A stretch of 12,827 bases of DNA, taken from positions 1-12,827 of the forward strand of contig JAUVQW010000017.1 of the NCBI GenBank assembly GCA_030597945.1, written 5' to 3'. Of this stretch, positions 1 through 7,314 are shown one piece after another. This DNA comes from Actinomycetes bacterium (lineage in GTDB: Bacteria; Actinomycetota; Aquicultoria; CAJVYJ01). The notes below the pieces were generated by a model. The model was not told where the DNA came from. It did no database searches and saw only the letters and a program-made list of their open reading frames with translations. Numbering within the stretch: the stretch's first letter is position 1; every line of letters starts with the position of its first letter. A program made the translations under genes and the position numbers.

Positions 1-110
1 GTAGAAGCTAAGATAGAGTTAAGATCAAGCCAGCCAGTTGTTGTAATATATTCAACTAGCATTTTCTTTCTAAGTACTGACATTTCGCTACTTGATGAAA
101 TAGTAATCAT
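1..110 (-). CDS. N-terminus of a small protein, possibly Spo0E-like phosphatase (partial)
   Basis: An ATG at 110 follows a good ribosome binding site (GGAGG, five bases upstream) and opens a frame that stays open to the window edge, 36 complete codons. The visible protein begins MITISSSSEMSVLRKKM and continues to an ILAS stretch at about residues 32-35. The spacing of LRKKM, a TG turn and ILAS resembles the start of Spo0E-type aspartyl-phosphate phosphatases, whose pattern is a KR(K)-rich first helix, a glycine turn, then an S-x-x-L-D motif. The SxxLD motif itself would begin at the very edge, so its diagnostic part is not visible. Spo0E-type proteins dephosphorylate response regulators such as Spo0A in Firmicutes. 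That the frame is a real gene is well supported by the RBS; the family assignment is tentative, and it could be any small helical protein. Confidence 0.55.
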   Translation of the reverse strand, partial: MITISSSSEMSVLRKKMLVEYITTTGWLDLNSILAS

Positions 111-341
111 TTTTCCTCCGTTATATAAAACCTATTGTAAGAATTATATAACACAAGGGGTCTTATTTAAGAATAATAATTTAATCTTCACTTATTTCGA
201 CTTCGACAAAATCTAGACCATAGCAACCGCAACAGCAACCATAGATCGATTTGAAGGGAATAGTAATAGAAAGGAGTTATCGATATAGAAAATTACTTAG
301 TTAACATAATATACATTATCGGGCCTAATATAAAAATCGGA
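111..341. other. Gap between dut and the left-edge gene
   Basis: This 231-base AT-rich gap holds no gene with a recognisable start. It contains the -10-like hexamer at 143-148 and the RBS of the edge gene. It also has a GCAAC-rich tract at about 222-243 in which CCATAG and AGCAACC occur twice. On the minus strand one frame (276 to 181, ending TAA) reads through a striking YGCCCGCYG segment and an acidic tail, but it has no ATG, GTG or TTG start. No hairpin followed by a T-run was found after dut, so no terminator is called. Confidence 0.6.
143..148 (-). promoter_or_regulatory. Possible -10 element for the gene starting at 110
   Basis: An exact TATAAT on the minus strand lies 32 bases before the ATG at 110. 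A start about seven bases downstream would give a leader of roughly 25 nt carrying the GGAGG site. No convincing -35 box is present at 17 bases (CTTAAA at 166-171). Confidence 0.35.
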
Positions 342-785
342 TTACTTGCCCGAGCTGCCAAAACCGTTCTTACCGCGCTTACTGTCGTTTAGCTCATCAA
401 CTACTACAAAGGTGGGGCTCTCTACCTTTTTTATAACCAATTGGGCGATTTTGTCTTCTCTTCTTATCCTAAAAGTCTCTTCTTTATCCATATTTATAAG
501 GATGACCTTTATCTCGCCTCTATAATTTGAATCGATAAGGCCTGGCGAATTAACGACACCGATACCGTGATTTATGGCAAGCCCCGATCTGGGCTGAACA
601 AATCCGGCATAACCATCGGGTATCTCGATCGCTATCCCAGTCGCAATCAGAGCTCTTTCTCCCGGCTTCATCTCCAAATCTACGGCGCTTAGAAGATCCA
701 TGCCTGCGTCGCCCTCATAGGCCTTTTTGGGAAGCCGTAGATCATTGTCTAGCTTTTTTAGCTTTATTTGGATACCTGGCTCCAA
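342..785 (-). CDS. dut: Deoxyuridine 5'-triphosphate nucleotidohydrolase (dUTPase)
   Basis: Hydrolyses dUTP to dUMP and pyrophosphate, keeping uracil out of DNA and supplying dUMP for thymidylate synthesis. All five motifs of the trimeric dUTPase family are present in a 147-residue protein of normal length. They are AGMDLLSA at 27-34, PRSGLA at 65-70, GLIDSNYRGE at 82-91 with the catalytic Asp85 and the sugar-stacking Tyr88, RREDKIAQL at 108-116, and the glycine-rich C-terminal arm RGKNGFGSSG at 137-146 with Phe142. The start is TTG at 785, immediately after the nrdR TAG with no spacer. An AGGAG inside the end of nrdR serves it, and motif 1 follows so early that no later start is possible. 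Translation is therefore probably coupled to nrdR. The motif set makes the assignment secure. Confidence 0.96.
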   Translation of the reverse strand: MEPGIQIKLKKLDNDLRLPKKAYEGDAGMDLLSAVDLEMKPGERALIATGIAIEIPDGYAGFVQPRSGLAINHGIGVVNSPGLIDSNYRGEIKVILINMDKEETFRIRREDKIAQLVIKKVESPTFVVVDELNDSKRGKNGFGSSGK

Positions 786-1268
786 CTATTTGCTCCTCTT
801 TCTTGTTTTCTTTCTCGAGGCCGGCGTTAATTTATTTAGCTCTGAGGTAAACTCATCAACGTCTTGAAATTCTCTATGAACAGATGCAAACCTCACGTAA
901 GCGACCTTGTCTAGTTTGCGAAGCCTTACAAGGACCATGTCACCGAGTTTTTTTGATGTGACTTCATATTTAAATTGATTTCTTAGCTCTGCTTCTAGAT
1001 CGGTAACGATCGATTCTATCTGATCGTTGGAGACGTGTCTCTTGACAGTAGCTCTTCTCAACCCGTCTAAGAGCTTCTGGCGGTTAAAAGGCTCTCGACC
1101 GTCGTCTTTTTTTATGACAGTTATCGGGGTCTCTTCTACTCGTTCAAAGGTTGTAAAGCGTTTTTGGCAATCCAAACATTCTCTTCTTCGTCTAATGACG
1201 TCACCGGCGTCACTGCTTCTGGAGTCGTTCACCTTACTATCAAGGCTACCGCAATAAGGGCACTTCAT
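786..1268 (-). CDS. nrdR: Transcriptional repressor NrdR
   Basis: NrdR represses ribonucleotide reductase genes when its ATP-cone senses dATP/ATP. The 160-residue protein has the family layout: an N-terminal zinc ribbon with Cys3, Cys6, Cys31 and Cys34, the conserved FTTFERVE segment at 38-45, then an ATP-cone from about residue 49 (TVIKKDDGREPFNRQKL at 50-66) to about 140. Length and domain order are standard. The tail after about 150 is rich in Lys and Arg. The RBS before the ATG at 1268 is weak. The 80-base gap upstream holds two overlapping TATAAT hexamers (1314-1324) without a -35, plus an 8-bp palindrome TAGGCCTA at 1333-1340. No ribonucleotide reductase gene is in view, but the next gene, dut, also acts on dNTP pools, so the pair makes a coherent nucleotide unit. 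Confidence 0.96.
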   Translation of the reverse strand: MKCPYCGSLDSKVNDSRSSDAGDVIRRRRECLDCQKRFTTFERVEETPITVIKKDDGREPFNRQKLLDGLRRATVKRHVSNDQIESIVTDLEAELRNQFKYEVTSKKLGDMVLVRLRKLDKVAYVRFASVHREFQDVDEFTSELNKLTPASRKKTRKRSK

Positions 1269-1348
1269 CTAATAACTATCACTTTCGTTTGTCTTAATAC
1301 GATCCATAATAGGATTATATTATAAATAAGCGTAGGCCTATTATATTT

Positions 1349-2674
1349 CTACTTTTTCTTAAAACTTGAAATAAACATGCCATCTGAATTTTCATCATAC
1401 GGCATTAACTGTATTTGATTATTCCTTACGATCACGTTATCTAGTGCCGAGGAAGCACCGATGTCATCGACAACAAAATCATCTCTTGATTTTAAAAAGT
1501 GATCTACCACACCCAATGTCTCTTCTTTCGTAAAAGTACATACCGAATAGACTAGTTTACCACCGCTCTTAACATAATCCGCTGAATTGTTAAGAATCCT
1601 CTTTTGTATGTTTTGTAGGTCATCTATATCGCTTTCTTTCCTTTGCCATCGAAGATCGGCCCTTCTTGACAGTACGCCAAGGCCAGAACATGGAGCATCT
1701 ACTAAGACTTTGTCTGCTTTCGGTAGATTTAAGGGTCTGCTTGAGTCCCCTGCCATTAATTCAACGATGTCGACTCCAAGATTTTTGGTAAGAGAGTCGA
1801 TGGTGTCTAGGCGTTTTTTGTTCTTATCGACAGCGATGATCTGCCCCTCGTTCTTCATCAGCTGGGCCAAGTGCGTTGTTTTTCCTCCGGGCCCTGCGCA
1901 CATATCGATAACGCTCTCCCCTGCTATCGGATCTAATGCAAGGCTTACGATCATCGACGAGACATCTTGAGCATAGACGTGACCCATATCAACGATATTT
2001 AAAGGAAAATATCCTTCGTCAATTATGATCGCTTCACTGGCGTATGGGCTAATCTTGGTCGTCATACCAAGTTCTTTTAACTCTTCGACCACTTTATCTT
2101 TTGAGGTTTTGATCGTATTGACTCTTAGGCTGATATTGGGTCTTATGTTGTCAGCTTTTAATATTATCTCGCATTCATCTACCCCGAAATCATCTATTAA
2201 TTTCTTTACCAACCATTTTGGATGAGAATAAAAAGCGCTAAAATAGGCGACTTTGTCTCTTTTGTCAGGCCATTTTAGATTCTTTTTTTTTCTTAAAAAA
2301 TTTCGAAGGAGTCCGTTAGTAAATTTAGATACTCCTTCACCTAATTTGTCTCTGGATTGGTTTACCGCCTCGTCAACAGCGGCATAATCGGGGATATTAC
2401 CTATGTAAATGATCTGATAGATCGCAAGACGCAATATGTTTAGCTGTGTAGGATCGATCTCGCGAAGTGGTTGCCGTGCGAAATTTGATATCATCCAATC
2501 GATCGACCCTTGCATCCTGACAGATCCTGAGACGATCTCAGTTATCAGCGCTTTATCTCGTCTTGAAAGGTCGTTTCTAGTCTTAAGAGTCCTTGATATC
2601 TCTATCTGTGAATATGACCTCTTGGACTCGATCTCGTCCTTTATTTTTAGCGCTAAAAGACGAACCTTATCCAA
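1349..2674 (-). CDS. rsmB: 16S rRNA (cytosine-967 C5) methyltransferase RsmB
   Basis: SAM-dependent enzyme of the NOL1/NOP2/sun family that makes m5C967 in 16S rRNA. The 441-residue protein has an N-terminal NusB-like RNA-binding domain (about 1-135) followed by the methyltransferase domain. The SAM-binding loop DMCAGPGGKT lies at 257-266. Motif IV DAPCSG is at 326-331 with Cys329, and motif VI SVCTFTKEE is at 377-385 with the nucleophile Cys379. The C-terminal MPYDENSDGMFIS (424-436) is the usual substrate-pocket end. The start is TTG at 2674 with GGAG five bases upstream; an in-frame TGA lies just before it, so no longer start exists. In many bacteria rsmB follows fmt, as here with one gene between them. 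It is among the SAM consumers downstream of the SAM-controlled metK. Confidence 0.95.
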   Translation of the reverse strand: MDKVRLLALKIKDEIESKRSYSQIEISRTLKTRNDLSRRDKALITEIVSGSVRMQGSIDWMISNFARQPLREIDPTQLNILRLAIYQIIYIGNIPDYAAVDEAVNQSRDKLGEGVSKFTNGLLRNFLRKKKNLKWPDKRDKVAYFSAFYSHPKWLVKKLIDDFGVDECEIILKADNIRPNISLRVNTIKTSKDKVVEELKELGMTTKISPYASEAIIIDEGYFPLNIVDMGHVYAQDVSSMIVSLALDPIAGESVIDMCAGPGGKTTHLAQLMKNEGQIIAVDKNKKRLDTIDSLTKNLGVDIVELMAGDSSRPLNLPKADKVLVDAPCSGLGVLSRRADLRWQRKESDIDDLQNIQKRILNNSADYVKSGGKLVYSVCTFTKEETLGVVDHFLKSRDDFVVDDIGASSALDNVIVRNNQIQLMPYDENSDGMFISSFKKK

Positions 2675-2717
2675 GAGATCTCCATATCATTATCTTAAAT
2701 AAAGGTACTTCCAATTA

Positions 2718-3413
2718 TCAGCGTCTACGCTGGCTAAGGAGAATAAAATATAACAATTGAGTTATGGCTGCCAATGCCGCTGCAAGATATGTAAGAGCTG
2801 CAGCATTTAGCACCTTTTTAGTGGCCGAATACTCGTTATTCTTTATATATCCTCCGTCAGAAAGAAGGGTTATCGCTCTCTTGCTGGCATCGAACTCGAC
2901 CGGCAGCGTTACGATCTGGAAAAGGACTGCAGCTGCAAAAAATACTATTCCAAGCTGTATTACACCATTCCCAAGAGTGCTTCCTGACATAAAAATAAAA
3001 CCTATAATTATTAGTATCGGTCCTAATTTTGTACCAAGACTTGCGCTTGGAACTAGACCGGCGCGGATCTTCATTGGCACATAACCCGCATGGTCTTGAA
3101 GTGCATGGCCTGCCTCGTGAGCGGCAATGCCAAGTGCCGATAATGAGCTGCCGTTATAGATTCCCTGTGAAAGTCGAAGGACCTTACTCTTAGGATCATA
3201 ATGATCCGTCAACTCGCCTTTGACTTGTTCGACACCGATACCGCTTAGACCGTTAGAGTCTAGAAGCTCTCTAGCTACCTCGGAGCCTGTCATGCCGGAA
3301 AGAGCCGCGACCTTAGAGAAGTTCTTGTAGGTCGATTTGACTTTATATTGGGCGTACATGGACAACAGGATAGCCGGTCCGACTATAATAAAATACATTG
3401 GATCAAAGAACAT
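2718..3413 (-). CDS. yugP: YugP-type membrane zinc metallopeptidase
   Basis: Predicted membrane-bound zinc peptidase of the neutral-zinc-metallopeptidase family (YugP, COG2738); its substrate is unknown. The 231-residue protein begins with a hydrophobic segment (about 6-20). A cytoplasm-exposed stretch follows, carrying the zinc motif HEAGH at 99-103 (His99, Glu100, His103). Hydrophobic segments lie at about 131-143, 151-170 and 203-226. PVEFDASKRA at 171-180 is the conserved region thought to give the further metal ligand (Glu173). The ATG at 3413 has AAGGAG eight bases upstream. A 57-base gap after fmt holds an extended -10 (TGATATAAT), so it may have its own promoter. Placement between fmt and rsmB is familiar from Clostridia-type genomes. 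The family call is firm; the function is not known. Confidence 0.88.
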   Translation of the reverse strand: MFFDPMYFIIVGPAILLSMYAQYKVKSTYKNFSKVAALSGMTGSEVARELLDSNGLSGIGVEQVKGELTDHYDPKSKVLRLSQGIYNGSSLSALGIAAHEAGHALQDHAGYVPMKIRAGLVPSASLGTKLGPILIIIGFIFMSGSTLGNGVIQLGIVFFAAAVLFQIVTLPVEFDASKRAITLLSDGGYIKNNEYSATKKVLNAAALTYLAAALAAITQLLYFILLSQRRR

Positions 3414-3446
3414 ATCGCTTTCTCCTTTTATATTTATGTAATAAGT

Positions 3447-3455
3447 ATTATATCA
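3447..3455 (-). promoter_or_regulatory. Extended -10 promoter before the yugP-like gene
   Basis: The minus strand reads TGATATAAT, a complete extended -10 (TG-n-TATAAT), in the fmt-yugP gap. Predicted initiation near 3440 leaves a leader of about 27 nt that includes the AAGGAG site. The sequence 17 bases upstream is not a recognisable -35, which extended -10 promoters can tolerate. Confidence 0.45.
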
Positions 3456-3470
3456 AATCTGTTAAATAAT

Positions 3471-4394
3471 TTATTGAAAAGCTGTTCCAACCTTAACTTG
3501 GTAGCCTCGGATGAATTCATCGCCTCTCATCAATTTTTTACCTTCAGGTTGGAGTGTGAGAATAATTAATCTTCCTGAACCGGTAGCGATTATTAGCTCG
3601 CCATCTATTTCAACTACCTCACCGGGCCCGGCATTATCCCCGTCAATTGCCTCGACCTCAAATATCTTAACTCTTCTACCATCCATGTATGTATAAGCGC
3701 CTGGTTTTGGAGCCAATGCTCTGACCTGCCGCCCTATCTCTATGGCCTTCTTGTTCCAGTCGATCTTCATCTCTGCTTTATCGATCATTTCGGCATGCGT
3801 TGCCTTTTTGTCATCTTGAGGAACAGCTAGTATGCTGCCTTTTTTTAAAGCTTCAAGGGTCTCGATTACAAGATCTGCTCCGGCCTGCCCCATTTTTTTC
3901 GAGAGCGATCCGTTATTGTCATCATCTTCAATCCGGACCTCGACCTCAAGTAACATGTCTCCTGTGTCCATTCCTTCGTCGATCAACATCGTTGTCAGGC
4001 CGGTGGTGCTTTTGCCTTCCATAATTGCCCTTTGGATGGGAGCAGCTCCCCGATATTCAGGAAGCAGTGAGCCGTGGAGGTTGATGCAGCCAAATGGAGG
4101 GATATCAATCAACCACCTTGGTATTATCAGTCCATAAGCTACAACTACCACCACATCGAGTGACAGGGCCTCTAATTCATTTTTATGTTGCTGGTTATCT
4201 TTTAAGCTCGTTGGTTGGATTACCGGTGTTTTTTTTAAAAGGGCAAACTCTTTTATCTCAGATTGAGTGATCTTTAAATTTCTGCCCGTAGGTTTATCGG
4301 GTTTAGTTATGACTACTACAACATCGTGTTGTTGATATAATTTCTCCAGCGTCGGTACTGCGATCGCCGGAGTGCCCATAAAGGCTACTCTCAT
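3471..4394 (-). CDS. fmt: Methionyl-tRNA formyltransferase
   Basis: Transfers a formyl group from 10-formyltetrahydrofolate to initiator Met-tRNA. The 307-residue protein has the N-terminal formyltransferase domain. It carries the folate-pocket segment VVAYGLIIP (84-92), INLHGSLLPEYRGAAPI (104-120) containing catalytic Asn105 and His107 and the SLLP signature, and GMDTGD (141-146) ending in the catalytic Asp146. The C-terminal OB-fold tRNA-binding domain follows from about 207 (VRALAPKPGAYT). Its ATG overlaps the def stop as ATGA, so the two are translationally coupled. A purine-rich AAGG/GAGGG stretch in the end of def acts as RBS. Def removes the same formyl group that Fmt adds, and the def-fmt pairing is widespread. 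Confidence 0.97.
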   Translation of the reverse strand: MRVAFMGTPAIAVPTLEKLYQQHDVVVVITKPDKPTGRNLKITQSEIKEFALLKKTPVIQPTSLKDNQQHKNELEALSLDVVVVVAYGLIIPRWLIDIPPFGCINLHGSLLPEYRGAAPIQRAIMEGKSTTGLTTMLIDEGMDTGDMLLEVEVRIEDDDNNGSLSKKMGQAGADLVIETLEALKKGSILAVPQDDKKATHAEMIDKAEMKIDWNKKAIEIGRQVRALAPKPGAYTYMDGRRVKIFEVEAIDGDNAGPGEVVEIDGELIIATGSGRLIILTLQPEGKKLMRGDEFIRGYQVKVGTAFQ

Positions 4395-4900
4395 CCCTCA
4401 AGCCTTAGCTCTTCGTAAATCTCCATCAACCTTCTGATCGCTTTATCCTTATCTTCAGATGACGTGTTTTCAAGTATTGTCTTACCATTTAAATGATCTA
4501 TTTCATGTTGGAGGATTCTCGCTAGAAAATCACTAGCTTCAAACTCGACCTCTCTTCCTTGAAGGTCAGTTGCTTTAAATCGGATTTTTAGTGACCTTTT
4601 TACCGGAACCCGGATCTCCGGAAGACAAAGACAACCTTCCTCGTCCATGTCTTCCTTTTCCGAGTACTCTGTAATCTCAGGATTCACGTAGGCGACAAAG
4701 TCTTCATCGCCCATATCCAGCACGATGAGGCGCTTTAATACGCCGATCTGTGGTGCCGCCAAACCCACTCCCTCGGCGGCAAACATAGTCTCAGCCATGC
4801 CTTTGACGAGATCTTTTGAATCATCTTTTATCTCTAAAAGTTTTTTCGAAGTCTCCCTTAGTAAAGGATCACCGTATAATTTTATTTGAAAGCTGCTCAT
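4391..4900 (-). CDS. def: Peptide deformylase
   Basis: Metalloenzyme that removes the N-formyl group from nascent proteins. At 169 residues it is a normal-length deformylase with all three motifs: GVGLAAPQIG (44-53), EEGCLCLPE (87-95) with the metal ligand Cys90, and QHEIDHLNG (131-139) with ligands His132 and His136 and catalytic Glu133. Motif 2 reads EGCLC where EGCLS is the common form, putting a second cysteine two residues after the metal ligand. The ATG at 4900 lies six bases after the priA stop with AGGA just upstream, and the TGA stop overlaps the fmt ATG. It ends in an acidic and basic helical tail, as in other bacterial deformylases. Confidence 0.97.
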   Translation of the reverse strand: MSSFQIKLYGDPLLRETSKKLLEIKDDSKDLVKGMAETMFAAEGVGLAAPQIGVLKRLIVLDMGDEDFVAYVNPEITEYSEKEDMDEEGCLCLPEIRVPVKRSLKIRFKATDLQGREVEFEASDFLARILQHEIDHLNGKTILENTSSEDKDKAIRRLMEIYEELRLEG

Positions 4901-4906
4901 ATCTTC

Positions 4907-7300
4907 CTAAAGTAGCCACATCGGATCGACATCGACGATAACGCGCGTTCCCTTTTTTTCAATAAAATGTTTGCTCCAGTTTTTAGACATAATAGATTTT
5001 ACCCCAACCGGGTCGAAAGTCGATATAAAGAGGTGCCAACGCCATCTATTTTTAATCCGCTCAATAGGAGCCGCACCTGGCCCGTTTATAAATGTTTTTT
5101 CATTAAAATTTTGATTTCTTAAGAATTCTCCAAGTTCAGTTGCCCTTTCTTCAACGTCTTTTTTAATATTTCCCGATATTACGATGTTTATTAGATCGGC
5201 GATAGGAGGATAATCAAGTTCTTTTCTAAAGGAAATCTCCTTGTCGTAGAAGGCGTCATAATCGCCATGCGCCGCTGCTTGTATAGCATAGTTCTCAGGA
5301 GAATAGGTCTGCACCATGACTTTTCCTGGTACTTCTCCCCTGCCGGAACGTCCGGCTACTTGCATCAACATTTGAAAAGTTCTCTCTCCCGCCCTAAAAT
5401 CAGGTAGATTAAGAGCAACGTCAGCATCGATCACACCGATCAAGCTTACTTCCGGAAAGTCCAGTCCCTTGGCTATCATCTGAGTGCCGAGAAGAATAGA
5501 GCCCTTTGAATCATTGAATTTCTTTAATAGTTCCTGATGCGATCCTTTTTTAGATGTCGTGTCGCTATCCATTCTGACTATTGTCACCTCTTTAAAAAGA
5601 GTGCTCAGATTGTCCTCAATCTTCTCCGTTCCCATGCCCAGATACTTAAAGTTGTGACCGCCGCAATTTGGGCATTTTAAAAATGTGGCTACGCTAAAAT
5701 TGCAATGATGGCATTTCAATCGGTTTTCTCCTCGATGATAAGATAATGAGATCGAGCAATTGCTGCATTTTGGCACATCACCGCAATCTCCGCATAACAA
5801 AAGCGACGAGTACCCTCTTCTATTAAGAAATATTATCACTTTTTCATCCTTGGATAAGGCATCATCTATTGCGCTTACGAGTTTTTGGCTGATTGCCGGG
5901 TGTGAGCTTTTGATCTCTTTCTTCATATCAAGAAGCTGAATTTTAGGAAGCTTTCGTTTGCCGATCCGTTCCGGTAACTCGACCAGTTTGTAGATACCAT
6001 TATCTGAAGCGTTCATGCTCTCAAGTGATGGTGTAGCGGAACCCAAAAGGGTTATCGCTTTCTTTGCTAGGGAAAGTCGTACGGCAATATCTTTCGCGTT
6101 ATACCTTGGGCTCACGTTTTGTTTATAGGTAGTCTCGTGTTCTTCGTCAACGATGATGATCCCGAGGTCGTCTAGTGGCGCAAAAATAGCCGATCTAGCA
6201 CCAATAACGACGCTGGCCTGTTTATTTTTGATCCTATGCCACTCGTCATGTCTCTCTCCGTCTGAGAGGCTGCTATGCAGGATTGCCACTTCGTTTTTAA
6301 ATTTCTCAATTAATGAGTCACCTAATTGGCTTGTAAGGGATATCTCCGGTACCAAGACTATTGCTCCCTGACCACGTTTAACGACTTTTTCGATGGCTCT
6401 AAGATAGACTTCAGTTTTACCGCTTCCCGTTACTCCTTTAAGAAGAAAGATGTCTCCTTCACCTTTATCGATCGAGCTATATATCGATTTAAGGGCGCTT
6501 GATTGATCTACCGTTAACTCCCTGACCTTCTCTCGCCCACCTAGGTTTATCCACTTAGGCGATCGGGCGGTGATCGACTCGTGAGATTCGACCAGCCCCT
6601 TTTTTAAAAGGCTATCCAAGGAGCTTTTGCCCGCCTTTGCCATGCTCAGAAGCTCGCTTTCGCCTAGCTCACCTTTATCAACGACTATTTCCAGCAGCTT
6701 CTTTTGTTTTTCACCTAATTTATGATCAAGTGGGTTACCACTTTTTCCCTGGGTTATAATTCGTTTTTTCTTTACGCTCACTCGGGGGGCGGCGAGCTTA
6801 TATACCACTTTAATAGATCCCTTTTTTAGCTCTTTCTCAAAAAATTTTCTACCTAATTTTGTTATAAAGATATTTTTTGTGGCTGGCAAAGATATATCGT
6901 TTAACTTTTCTCTCGAATCGCTATCTATCAACGATTTATCCAGATCGAATAATTTTCTGATTTTGTGGGTACCGCCAGGAGGCAACAAAAGCCTCAGGCA
7001 ATCCGATAGCGAGCATTGGTAGTGATTCGATATCCATTGGCATAGGTCCATCGAATCCGGTGAGAATTGCGGTTCTTTATCGATAATATCGATAATCTCT
7101 AATAGTTTCAGTCTTCTGGGTTTATTCGATGTGCCGACTACGTAACCCAGTGATCGCCTTTTATTAAATGGTACAAGGACTAGAGAGCCTATGAGTAAAG
7201 AGCCGGAGATCTCTTCAGGTATTTTGTATTGATAGATCTTATCGGCGGCTTTTGCCGAGAGATCGACGATTATGTCAGCATACGCATGCCTTTGGTCCAT
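4907..7300 (-). CDS. priA: Primosomal protein N' / replication restart helicase PriA
   Basis: PriA recognises abandoned replication forks and reloads the replisome; in most bacteria it is a 3'-5' DNA helicase. The 797-residue protein is full length. An N-terminal 3'-end-binding domain (about 6-105) is followed by a winged-helix region. The helicase core has Walker A GVTGSGKT at 289-296, Walker B DEEH at 385-388 and SAT at 421-423. The zinc-binding insertion has eight cysteines at 503, 506, 512, 515, 530, 533, 543 and 546. Motif V (GTQMIAKGLDFP) is near 605 and motif VI (QVAGRSGRG) is at 647-655. These ATPase motifs are intact, unlike the degenerate PriA of classical high-GC actinobacteria. 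The ATG at 7300 has no RBS; a perfect TATAAT at 7309-7314 suggests leaderless initiation. It lies between metK and def. Confidence 0.96.
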   Translation of the reverse strand: MDQRHAYADIIVDLSAKAADKIYQYKIPEEISGSLLIGSLVLVPFNKRRSLGYVVGTSNKPRRLKLLEIIDIIDKEPQFSPDSMDLCQWISNHYQCSLSDCLRLLLPPGGTHKIRKLFDLDKSLIDSDSREKLNDISLPATKNIFITKLGRKFFEKELKKGSIKVVYKLAAPRVSVKKKRIITQGKSGNPLDHKLGEKQKKLLEIVVDKGELGESELLSMAKAGKSSLDSLLKKGLVESHESITARSPKWINLGGREKVRELTVDQSSALKSIYSSIDKGEGDIFLLKGVTGSGKTEVYLRAIEKVVKRGQGAIVLVPEISLTSQLGDSLIEKFKNEVAILHSSLSDGERHDEWHRIKNKQASVVIGARSAIFAPLDDLGIIIVDEEHETTYKQNVSPRYNAKDIAVRLSLAKKAITLLGSATPSLESMNASDNGIYKLVELPERIGKRKLPKIQLLDMKKEIKSSHPAISQKLVSAIDDALSKDEKVIIFLNRRGYSSLLLCGDCGDVPKCSNCSISLSYHRGENRLKCHHCNFSVATFLKCPNCGGHNFKYLGMGTEKIEDNLSTLFKEVTIVRMDSDTTSKKGSHQELLKKFNDSKGSILLGTQMIAKGLDFPEVSLIGVIDADVALNLPDFRAGERTFQMLMQVAGRSGRGEVPGKVMVQTYSPENYAIQAAAHGDYDAFYDKEISFRKELDYPPIADLINIVISGNIKKDVEERATELGEFLRNQNFNEKTFINGPGAAPIERIKNRWRWHLFISTFDPVGVKSIMSKNWSKHFIEKKGTRVIVDVDPMWLL

Positions 7301-7308
7301 AAAGGCAT

Positions 7309-7314
7309 ATTATA
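7309..7314 (-). promoter_or_regulatory. -10 element placing transcription start next to the priA ATG
   Basis: An exact TATAAT on the minus strand lies eight bases before the priA ATG. With the usual six to seven bases between -10 and initiation, the transcript would begin within about two bases of the ATG, giving a leaderless mRNA. No Shine-Dalgarno sequence is present, which fits. The -35 region (about GCTTTA) is weak. Confidence 0.4.

Noticed and set aside
222..243. GCAAC-rich tract as a CRISPR or tandem-repeat array
   Set aside because: Only two or three very short partial copies, with no spacer structure.
301..341. Terminator after dut
   Set aside because: The only inverted repeat (ATAAT-GTAT-ATTAT) is weak, all AT and not followed by a T-run.
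1333..1340. Palindrome TAGGCCTA between rsmB and nrdR as an operator or terminator
   Set aside because: Eight bases only, no T-run follows, and it does not resemble a NrdR box; likely chance.
1587..1970. Plus-strand open frame of 127 codons inside rsmB
   Set aside because: It is the antisense shadow of a well-conserved methyltransferase; no RBS, and the translation shows no recognisable domain. The other plus-strand frames at 2025-2225, 3832-4137, 6153-6371, 9444-9767 and 11764-12156 were rejected for the same reason.
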